Below are positions 57,691 through 64,000 of a DNA stretch of 64,000 nt, piece after piece. The notes beneath the pieces are model-generated. The model ran no database searches. It worked only from the letters and a program-made list of their open reading frames with translations, and was not told the DNA's origin. The translations under genes and the position numbers were made by a program. Each line of letters starts with the position of its first letter. Position 1 is the stretch's first letter. Source of the DNA: Gallionellaceae bacterium (GTDB lineage: Bacteria > Pseudomonadota > Gammaproteobacteria > Burkholderiales > Gallionellaceae); NCBI GenBank assembly GCA_027448945.1, contig DAIDMQ010000016.1:186001-250000 (forward strand), given 5' to 3'.

Positions 57691-58287
57691 CTAAAGCACC
57701 CCTTGTCGGTCGGCCTCATGCCAAACAAAAGGCGAATATTTTTTTAGGATGTCTGGATGTTGATGCTTCAAATACTCGCTGTAATGTCTAGCGCGCATCT
57801 TCTTATTTTCTGCGCTGTTTAATTTGAGACGAAAAATTGTCTTTTTTGCGGCCGTTTTTTCTGCAACGTCCAATAATGGATTGGGCTTGATATTGCCTGT
57901 TGCAAGATTAAGAACAAAAGTGTTTGGTGCCAAACCGATGGGATCAAGCACGTCGTCAAACTTATTCTTGTTTCGGTTTGCGCCCAAGCAAGACAAACGA
58001 TAATTGTCCCATTCGTAGGCATCACCGGATTTTTTCGATTTCGCTACGAAGTGGTCTGTAGAACTTGCGCCTGTCGCCCATTCAAAATATATCGCCAAAT
58101 ATGCGCACTCACCTTTGTATGCGTCCCATAGCTGTTTATTGGAGGCGCTCCAATAATTGGGCAACTTGGATGCTTTTGGTGGTGGCGAATTCTGTGCGAT
58201 TCCGTTATTAGCAAGCCAAGCATGCCCCTTTTGCCGAACCTTGACATCAAAGTCCGCTGGCTGCAGTTGAAGAGTTACGGGAATCAT
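57691..58287 (-). CDS. HNH nuclease-like protein, PtuB-like, partner of AAA ATPase
   Basis: 198 residues. The HNH/GIY-like core is STDHFVAKSKK (Asp78, His79) followed by YEWDNYRLSC (Asn95) and NRNKNKFDDVLDP. In related HNH endonucleases the core is flanked by CxxC zinc pairs; here only Cys61 and Cys100 remain (CAYL and SCLG), so zinc binding is uncertain. It starts in a 4-base overlap with the AAA gene and is AT-rich compared with the neighbourhood. The AAA-HNH gene order matches the Septu defence system (PtuA-PtuB). Predicted to cut DNA or RNA upon activation by the ATPase; unproven. Confidence 0.72.
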   Translation of the reverse strand: MIPVTLQLQPADFDVKVRQKGHAWLANNGIAQNSPPPKASKLPNYWSASNKQLWDAYKGECAYLAIYFEWATGASSTDHFVAKSKKSGDAYEWDNYRLSCLGANRNKNKFDDVLDPIGLAPNTFVLNLATGNIKPNPLLDVAEKTAAKKTIFRLKLNSAENKKMRARHYSEYLKHQHPDILKKYSPFVWHEADRQGVL

Positions 58288-59564
58288 TCAAGCCACCCCT
58301 TCTTTTTACAAATATAGCGCCACCTGAAAAGAAATTCATCTTTGGGACTTAAAGCAGCCACAAGCTCCTCATTTACTTTCGTGATCTCCTTCGTAGTGGG
58401 TTTTTCTTTTTCCAATAGAACCTCTGCCTTATTAATCAACGTTTCATATTCAACAGATCGTCCGCTATCAAGATCGAATGCCTCACTGGTAAGCCAGTTG
58501 CCAGCATCGCCATGCTTCTCAAAATCACGATGTGTAAGCACGACTTTCTTGCGTTCGAAGTCCAAATCAAACCATGCATCCATGCTTTCCTCGAAGAGGG
58601 GCTCTACCGATGCCATGATCAATGGCGAATGCGTCGCTGTAATAATCTGTACCCCAGCTTTTTTAATGAGCTTCTGCACAACGACAAGCAAAGCTGGAAT
58701 AATCTTTCGTTGCCATTGCGGGTGCAGATGAGACTCGACTTCGTCAATAAGAAAGACAACTTGCTTGGTAGATTCTTCGCCTAACAATTCAGCCGCTTTT
58801 TTGTGCTCCTCCCAAGTCCAAACCAAAAGGTAGGCCAAAGCGATAATGCGACGCATCCCTGCTGAAGCATGGAGTACAGCGACATCCTGACCATATGGCA
58901 TACGAATCGTCGGAATATCCCTGGCATCATCAAGGCTGATACGCGTAAATTTCCCTGGCACCAAAGGCTCTTCCGTTGAAGGTGATAACACATCAAGTAC
59001 AGCGCTAAGGCTTTTGAAAGCCTCACCTTTTTCTTTCTGCCAACCGGCCCAATCAAGCACCAATCCGTTACAGATAGGTTTTCCATCTTTGCCATTCAAT
59101 CCGTCCCACACCTCTGTTGGCCCAAACACATAAGCGGGAATCCGATCCTGCACGTCGACGTCATTCTGAGTGCGCCAATAATTTCGTGCTGGGTCCCATA
59201 CCGCAAAACTACCATCGGCCATTGCGTAAAAAACCAAGCCTGGATTAGGAGGGCGGCCTGGTCGTCCTGCCCACGACTGCTCGCGCCGAAGAAATTCGCT
59301 CTTGTATGACTCCTCCTTCATTTTTGAGGTAAAAGAAAATTCAATACTGGCAGGCCCGTCAGTTGACGGGAGAGCTTTCTTTCCAGCCGTCAACTTGGTA
59401 TTGATTTCGGAAGGCCACTTGCGGGTCAGCGTCCACCAAGCAATATCTAGCAAAAAACTCTTGCCTAATCCGTTGTCGCCGGTAATCAAATTAAGGCGCG
59501 GACCAAACTCGAGGTCCATGTTGTCTGCGGGCCCGATATTGTTTAGTTTCAAACGTTTTAGCAT
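58284..59564 (-). CDS. AAA/ABC-type ATPase, PtuA-like, predicted phage defence
   Basis: 426 residues. The ABC/SMC-like ATPase of the AAA_21 type: N-terminal KLNNIGPADNMDLEFGP and Walker A TGDNGLGKSF (28-37); a signature-like HASAGMRRIIALAYLLV; Walker B VVFLIDEVESHLHPQ (about 268-282); H-loop ITATHSPLIMAS. OLD-family TOPRIM is absent; the nuclease is supplied by the next gene. AAGGAA precedes ATG 59564. Starts 52 nt after ettA on the same strand, overlaps the HNH gene by four bases, and is AT-richer than ettA, suggesting transfer. Confidence 0.78.
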   Translation of the reverse strand: MLKRLKLNNIGPADNMDLEFGPRLNLITGDNGLGKSFLLDIAWWTLTRKWPSEINTKLTAGKKALPSTDGPASIEFSFTSKMKEESYKSEFLRREQSWAGRPGRPPNPGLVFYAMADGSFAVWDPARNYWRTQNDVDVQDRIPAYVFGPTEVWDGLNGKDGKPICNGLVLDWAGWQKEKGEAFKSLSAVLDVLSPSTEEPLVPGKFTRISLDDARDIPTIRMPYGQDVAVLHASAGMRRIIALAYLLVWTWEEHKKAAELLGEESTKQVVFLIDEVESHLHPQWQRKIIPALLVVVQKLIKKAGVQIITATHSPLIMASVEPLFEESMDAWFDLDFERKKVVLTHRDFEKHGDAGNWLTSEAFDLDSGRSVEYETLINKAEVLLEKEKPTTKEITKVNEELVAALSPKDEFLFRWRYICKKKGWLE

Positions 59565-59616
59565 AACTAAGTTCCTTTCTTATCCACTGCAACTCTCGCC
59601 ATCAATAAGGAAAATC

Positions 59617-61287
59617 TTACCGACTAATCGGCTTATACCGAATCCGCTTAGGCTTAGCCCCCTCTTCACCCAACCTCTTCCGCTTATCCGCCTCATACTC
59701 CTGATAGTTACCATCAAAGAACGTCCACTTCGAATCGCCTTCGCAGGCGAGGATGTGGGTGGCGATGCGGTCTAGGAACCAGCGATCGTGGGAGATGACG
59801 GCGACGCAGCCGGCGAATTCGAGCAGCGCATCTTCCAGCGCGCGCAGGGTTTCCACGTCGAGGTCGTTGGAGGGTTCGTCGAGCAGCAGCACGTTGCCGC
59901 CGGAGATGAGGGTCTGCGCCAAGTGCAAACGTCCGCGTTCACCACCTGAGAGTTGGCCGACCAGTTTGGTTTGGTCGCCGCCCTTGAAGTTGAAACGGCC
60001 GATGTAGGCGCGTGCTGGAGTTTCGTATTTGCCCACGGTCAAAATGTCGTTGCCGCCGGAGATGGCGTCGAACACGGTCTTGTCGTTCTGCAACGAGTCA
60101 CGCGCTTGGTCGATATGGGCGATCTTGACGGTCTGGCCGATCTTGACGGTGCCGCTGTCCGGTTGCTCTTTGCCGGTGATCATGCGGAACAGGGTGGATT
60201 TACCCGCGCCGTTGGGGCCGATGATGCCGACGATGGCGCCGGGCGGAATCTTGAAGCTGAGGTTGTCGATCAGCAGGCGGTCGCCATAGGCTTTGCTCAC
60301 GCCGTCGAATTCGATGACTTCGTTGCCGAGGCGTTCGCCCACGGGGATGAAGATCTCCTGTGTCTCGTTGCGCGCTTGGTGCTCTTGCGAATTGAGTTCT
60401 TCGAATCTTGCGATACGCGCTTTGGATTTTGCTTGGCGTGCTTTGGGGTTCTGGCGCACCCATTCCAACTCTTGCTTCATCGCTTTGGAATGCGCGTCGA
60501 GTTGCTTCTGCTCTTGCGCCAGACGTTCGCCCTTCTGCTCCAGCCAACTGGAGTAGTTGCCCTTCCACGGGATGCCGTGGCCACGGTCGAGTTCCAAGAT
60601 CCATTCGGCAGCGTTGTCGAGGAAGTAGCGGTCGTGGGTGACAGCTACTACGGTGCCGGGGAAGCGCACCAGGAATTGTTCCAGCCATTCCACCGATTCC
60701 GCATCCAGGTGGTTGGTGGGTTCGTCCAACAGCAGCATGTCAGGTTTTTCCAGCAGCAGCTTGCACAGCGCCACGCGGCGCTTTTCACCACCGGACAGGT
60801 TGCCGATGACGGCATCCCAATCCGGCAGACGCAGCGCATCGGCGGCAATCTCCATCTGGTGTTCGGCATCTGAACCTGAAGCGGCGATGATGTTTTCTAA
60901 GCGCGCCTGTTCGGCAGCCAGTGCGTCGAAGTCGGCATCTTCTTCGGCATAAGCCGCGTAAACCGCGTCTAGCTTGGCTTGCGCTTCCATCACTTCACCC
61001 AGCGCGGATTCGACTTCTTGACGCACGGTCTTTGCAGGGTCGAGCTTGGGCTCTTGTTCCAGATAGCCGATCTTGATGTTGGGCAGGTGCTGCACTTCGC
61101 CGTCGTATTCTTTGTCTTGATTCGCCATGATGCGCAGCACCGTGGACTTACCCGAACCGTTCAAACCCAGCAGGCCGATCTTGGCGCCGGGGAAGAAGCT
61201 GAGGGAGATGTCTTTGATGATCTGACGCTTGGGGGGAACGATCTTGCTCACGCGGAGCATGGACATTACATATTGACCTTGTGCCAT
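59617..61287 (-). CDS. ettA: Energy-dependent translational throttle protein EttA
   Basis: 556 residues, ABC-F ATPase that binds the ribosomal E site and gates translation according to ATP/ADP ratio. Two ABC domains: first Walker A GLNGSGKST and signature LSGGEKRRVAL with LLLDEPTNHLD; second Walker A GPNGAGKST and signature LSGGERGRLHLA with LLLDEPSNDLD. The linker region with EWVRQNPKARQAKSKARI and the C-terminal RYKPISR are EttA type. Housekeeping gene. The defence-type pair follows immediately downstream. Confidence 0.95.
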   Translation of the reverse strand: MAQGQYVMSMLRVSKIVPPKRQIIKDISLSFFPGAKIGLLGLNGSGKSTVLRIMANQDKEYDGEVQHLPNIKIGYLEQEPKLDPAKTVRQEVESALGEVMEAQAKLDAVYAAYAEEDADFDALAAEQARLENIIAASGSDAEHQMEIAADALRLPDWDAVIGNLSGGEKRRVALCKLLLEKPDMLLLDEPTNHLDAESVEWLEQFLVRFPGTVVAVTHDRYFLDNAAEWILELDRGHGIPWKGNYSSWLEQKGERLAQEQKQLDAHSKAMKQELEWVRQNPKARQAKSKARIARFEELNSQEHQARNETQEIFIPVGERLGNEVIEFDGVSKAYGDRLLIDNLSFKIPPGAIVGIIGPNGAGKSTLFRMITGKEQPDSGTVKIGQTVKIAHIDQARDSLQNDKTVFDAISGGNDILTVGKYETPARAYIGRFNFKGGDQTKLVGQLSGGERGRLHLAQTLISGGNVLLLDEPSNDLDVETLRALEDALLEFAGCVAVISHDRWFLDRIATHILACEGDSKWTFFDGNYQEYEADKRKRLGEEGAKPKRIRYKPISR

Positions 61288-61649
61288 TTTGCGGATTCTC
61301 TAAGGGTGGTTCGGAAAGGGGCGTAGCTTACCGCAAAGCCCCTGTTCGGATAAACCAAATTGAGGGCAATTCTAAAAAGCCAAACTCCGTTCATTCAGAA
61401 TCTTGCCAGCTTCATCGGCTTAGATTCGTGGGAAGCCCCTTGCGATCTCGCAATACTGTGTAGCTCCCAAAAATTACTCCTTACATATTGTGAGTATGCT
61501 GCGTCGTGATTTTTTGTTTGCGCCTTGCCTTGCTTAGAATTTTGAATTTTTGGGCCACCCTTGAGTATGATGCGCGTCGGGCTGGCGAGCTTGCCGCCCG
61601 AGATGCAGCGTTATATTTCGACTTTCCAATAACTACAGGAGTAATGAGC

Positions 61650-62066
61650 ATGGGTCTTTTTGACAGTATCGTAGGCGCGATTCAGGGTGAGGTTTCTAAA
61701 CAAACAGGCGGTCAGGGCGATCTGCTATCTTCTTTGATGGGCATGATCAACCACCCCGAAGTGGGCGGCGTGAGCGGTCTGGTACAAAAGCTGTCGCAAG
61801 GGGGCATGGCTGAACAAGTGGCTTCTTGGGTGGGTACCGGGGCGAATCTGCCGATCAACGCGCAACAACTGCAAGCGGTGCTGGGTTCGTCTAGTTTGCA
61901 AGACATCGCCGCTAAATTTGGCTTCAACTCCGGCGACATGGCGCATCAGTTATCCGCACTATTACCTCAAGTCATCGATAAGTTGACGCCGAATGGCCAA
62001 GTGCCACAGGGCGATGTGTCGCATTTGTTGGCGGGTCTAGGCGGTTTGTTCGGTAATAAGGCATGA
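61650..62066 (+). CDS. DUF937/YidB family protein
   Basis: 138 residues. The N-terminus MGLFDSIVGAIQGEVSKQ and C-terminal LLPQVIDKLTPNGQVP and GLGGLFGN segments are typical of the YidB-like DUF937 family, of unknown function and helical repeat structure. ATG 61650 has AGGAG at 61637-61641, eight bases upstream; an ATG at 61644 is too close to it. Single gene with a terminator downstream. Confidence 0.88.
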   Translation: MGLFDSIVGAIQGEVSKQTGGQGDLLSSLMGMINHPEVGGVSGLVQKLSQGGMAEQVASWVGTGANLPINAQQLQAVLGSSSLQDIAAKFGFNSGDMAHQLSALLPQVIDKLTPNGQVPQGDVSHLLAGLGGLFGNKA

Positions 62067-62112
62067 ATTAGCGACAGGCGTTAGCTTATTTCCGCTTGGG
62101 GATTAACCAAAT

Positions 62113-62143
62113 GGCCGGCGACTTAGCTGGCCTTGTCGTTTTG
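62113..62143 (+). terminator. Rho-independent terminator
   Basis: GGCCGGC (62113-62119) pairs with GCTGGCC (62126-62132, one G-T pair) and is followed by TTGTCGTTTTG. Located about 50 bases after the DUF937 stop and 30 before the convergent HD-GYP gene end. Confidence 0.7.
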
Positions 62144-62171
62144 TGGGTGCAGAAGACAGGCGCTACTGTAT

Positions 62172-63302
62172 CTAGATGTCCGGGAATTCCCGGGTGATGA
62201 GCGTGATATCGGGGAGGCGTACTTTGAGGGCAGCGACACACATCGTGTCGAGCTTGCCAGCAGCGACCATGCGCTCCAGTTCGATGATGGCCTCATCCAT
62301 GTGCCAGTTTCTTTTGTATGGGCGCATGCTGGTCAGCGCATCAAAAATATCGGCTACGGTGATGATGCGCGCCTCAATCGGGATCTGATCACCTTTATAA
62401 CCATTGGGATAGCCTGAGCCGTCTAAAAACTCATGATGTAGTCCGACGATGTTTTGCAGAATCATGGAATCAGGCAGGCTTTGGAGTGCGAAATCGCCTA
62501 GTATCTTTTTGACCAGTTCGCAGCCCAGGCTCACATGGCTCTGCATGATGGCGCGTTCGTTAGCATCATGTTTACCCGTCTTGAGTAAGATCTTATCGGG
62601 AATGCCGATCTTGCCGACGTCATGCAAAGGAGCGAACTGATAGATGTGTTCGATGAATTCATCGGATAGATTCAAGGTTGTGCTGAGTTCCAGTGCGATC
62701 AAACGCGCGAATCTAGCCATCCTTTCCAAATGTGCGCCTGTTTCAAAATCCCGCAAACAGGTCACTTCTCTCACGATATTGGTGGATGCGATGATGGAGC
62801 GCAATGCCGATTTCTCATCCGAGATGATCATGTTGATCAGGTTCGCGTAGAGTAATAAGTCGCGTTGGACATTGGAGCTGAACGCATCTTTTTGCTGAGA
62901 ATCAAAGAACAGGATGCCTAAGAATTTACCATTGTCGTAGAGCGGGACAGTGAAGGACGATAGATAGCCTTGTTCGAGTAACCATGCAGAGTGCTGATTG
63001 TTATTGCCGACGATCTTGGGGATGTCGTCTATTACTCTATACACACCTTCATTCGCGATACGGCTCAAAGAGGCGCTGTCTGAAAGCTTGTACTCATATC
63101 TGGTGATGGTTTCGCCTTTACGGGTGCTGTTGATGAAAGTCTTGAGGGTGTCTGCGCTCTCTTCGTACAAAGTGACCGCGATACGGTCGATGTTCTTATA
63201 ACTTTCTAAGATGCGATCATGCAGTTTGCTGAGCTTTTTGCTGTGCGTCGCATTATCAGCTTGAAATTGGGAGTCGGTATAGTGTTGGAAATCAGGTGTC
63301 AT
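62172..63302 (-). CDS. GAF-HD-GYP c-di-GMP phosphodiesterase
   Basis: 376 residues. A GAF-like domain occupies about 25-160 (EGVYRVIDDIP, SSFTVPLYDNGKFLGILFFD), then the HD-GYP domain (about 175-350) with HD at 229-230 (PLHDVGKIGIPDKIL), the HHExxDGxGYP motif at 291-301, and ITVADIFDALTSMRPYK. All metal and GYP residues are present, so it should hydrolyse c-di-GMP. Cytoplasmic. ATG 63302 is preferred over a GTG six bases upstream. Confidence 0.93.
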   Translation of the reverse strand: MTPDFQHYTDSQFQADNATHSKKLSKLHDRILESYKNIDRIAVTLYEESADTLKTFINSTRKGETITRYEYKLSDSASLSRIANEGVYRVIDDIPKIVGNNNQHSAWLLEQGYLSSFTVPLYDNGKFLGILFFDSQQKDAFSSNVQRDLLLYANLINMIISDEKSALRSIIASTNIVREVTCLRDFETGAHLERMARFARLIALELSTTLNLSDEFIEHIYQFAPLHDVGKIGIPDKILLKTGKHDANERAIMQSHVSLGCELVKKILGDFALQSLPDSMILQNIVGLHHEFLDGSGYPNGYKGDQIPIEARIITVADIFDALTSMRPYKRNWHMDEAIIELERMVAAGKLDTMCVAALKVRLPDITLITREFPDI

Positions 63303-63611
63303 GATCACTTAAACTAACCCGATACACATTCCCTAGTTGAGCTTGTGGTAAAGGGCGTCTCCTTTTTTGTAGGTGGAAAAATTGTACAGACTGAATATTT
63401 TATCGTAACCATGCTGCTGTGCGTGTGTTGATATTGTTAAGGATTTATATTTTTTCCTAGCTGGATTGAAGCATGGGGAAGATGATGTCGATGTAGGGAT
63501 AAGGGCGGTGTTTATCGCCTATTCTCGTTAAAGATGCGGGGAAAAAAATATTAATAAGCTAGTGTAAGTTTTGCGCACGTCGGTTTGCTAACGCACAGGA
63601 GGTAACACAAC
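63303..63611. other. Intergenic region between divergent genes
   Basis: About 310 bases between the HD-GYP gene start (minus) and the MsrB gene start (plus). AT-rich in the middle, with AGGAGGT at its right end as the ribosome site of msrB. No gene, RNA or clear operator recognised. Confidence 0.6.
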
Positions 63612-64000
63612 ATGCAACGCAGACAATTCTTACAGGCCATTGCTGGTCTGACTTTCGTTTACTCAACACGGGACTACGCTGCAGCGATGGCTGCCGGCGT
63701 GGTGGTGATGCGCTTTGCCGATGACGGCAAGCCTTTGGGTAAAGCCACGCTACCCAAGGTTAGTAAGGACGCGGAGTGGAAGCGCACGCTCACACCGCTG
63801 GCTTATAACGTGACCCGCGAGGCGGGTACTGAACGCGCATTTTCGCAGCCGGGCTACGACAGGCATGAGCCGGGGCTATATCGCTGCGTGTGTTGCGACA
63901 ACGCGCTGTTCGATGCTAAGACCAAGTTCGAGTCGGGCACAGGTTGGCCCAGTTTCTGGCAGCCCATCGCCAATGAGAACGTGACCAACATCGTCGATCG
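63612..64000 (+). CDS. msrB: Tat-exported MsrB-type methionine-R-sulfoxide reductase, 3' end cut by window edge
   Basis: 129 codons visible. The N-terminus MQRRQFLQAIAGLTFVYS carries a twin-arginine motif (RRQFLQ), so export by the Tat pathway as a periplasmic enzyme is likely. The MsrB domain begins LPKVSKDAEWKRTLTPLAYN; ACFxxx-type elements include GLYRCVCCDNALFDAKTKF (zinc-binding cysteines) and GTGWPSFW, the substrate site. The catalytic C-terminal cysteine lies beyond the window. AGGAGGT nine bases upstream supports the start. Confidence 0.92.
   Translation, partial: MQRRQFLQAIAGLTFVYSTRDYAAAMAAGVVVMRFADDGKPLGKATLPKVSKDAEWKRTLTPLAYNVTREAGTERAFSQPGYDRHEPGLYRCVCCDNALFDAKTKFESGTGWPSFWQPIANENVTNIVD

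Overview
The window looks like chromosomal DNA of a betaproteobacterium, most plausibly near the Gallionellaceae/Nitrosomonadales. This is inferred from gene content and order (ridA-recG-ubiC-ubiA cluster, ycaO, ettA, rsuA, several MASE-type GGDEF/EAL proteins, a soluble CZB chemoreceptor) and not from any rRNA or marker search. I see no rRNA, tRNA or CRISPR. Coding density is high, most genes lie in short same-strand runs with 4-base ATGA overlaps, and both window ends cut a gene (phosphoketolase on the left, an exported MsrB on the right).

Layout. 0-2 kb: phosphoketolase. 2.3-5.5 kb: MASE3-PAS-GGDEF-EAL protein. 5.5-12 kb (minus): pgm, ridA, recG, ubiC, a ParD/ParE-type toxin-antitoxin pair, then ubiA, so the TA pair splits the ubiquinone genes ubiC and ubiA. 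12-19.5 kb: yaeQ, ychJ-like, two outer-membrane-type proteins, a DUF155 protein, an EamA transporter, rsuA, a glycine-zipper lipoprotein, ylqF and mntP. 19.5-23.6 kb: MASE1-GAF-PAS-GAF-PAS-GGDEF-EAL protein. 23.8-31.4 kb (minus): ycaO, a flavin reductase, pepD, an AEC carrier, DUF2339 and EI24 membrane proteins. 31.6-35.3 kb: a PAS/GAF protein with a degenerate GGDEF (GSDQF) and an intact EAL. 35.6-46.9 kb: nitrilase plus GNAT pair, Dph6-like ATPase, a lone MlaF-like ATPase, a GT4 glycosyltransferase, a cNMP-binding/rhodanese cluster, a CaCA-type exchanger, and an M14 peptidase/hydrolase cluster. 47-53.5 kb: exported proteins, a DEDDy exonuclease, a bestrophin, a methyltransferase and a soluble chemoreceptor followed by a 24-bp perfect hairpin terminator.

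The 53.8-59.6 kb stretch is the accessory part. It holds a decayed higBA module (toxin lacking its N-terminus, antitoxin start one base out of frame), rsgA, a lipocalin tail fragment, a DUF2442 gene, an AraC/GyrI-type regulator, several short repeats built on a TAATGGGGTCAG-like core, a 59-bp inverted-repeat mini-element, a 52-codon small ORF, and a two-gene AAA-ATPase/HNH operon resembling the Septu (PtuAB) defence architecture, placed 52 nt behind ettA. This is the best candidate for an interesting system here.

Three GGDEF/EAL proteins and one HD-GYP protein imply heavy investment in cyclic-di-GMP signalling. Metabolic and housekeeping functions include ubiquinone synthesis, recombination repair, ribosome maturation (RsuA, YlqF, RsgA, EttA, probable YcaO) and sugar phosphate metabolism (Pgm, phosphoketolase).
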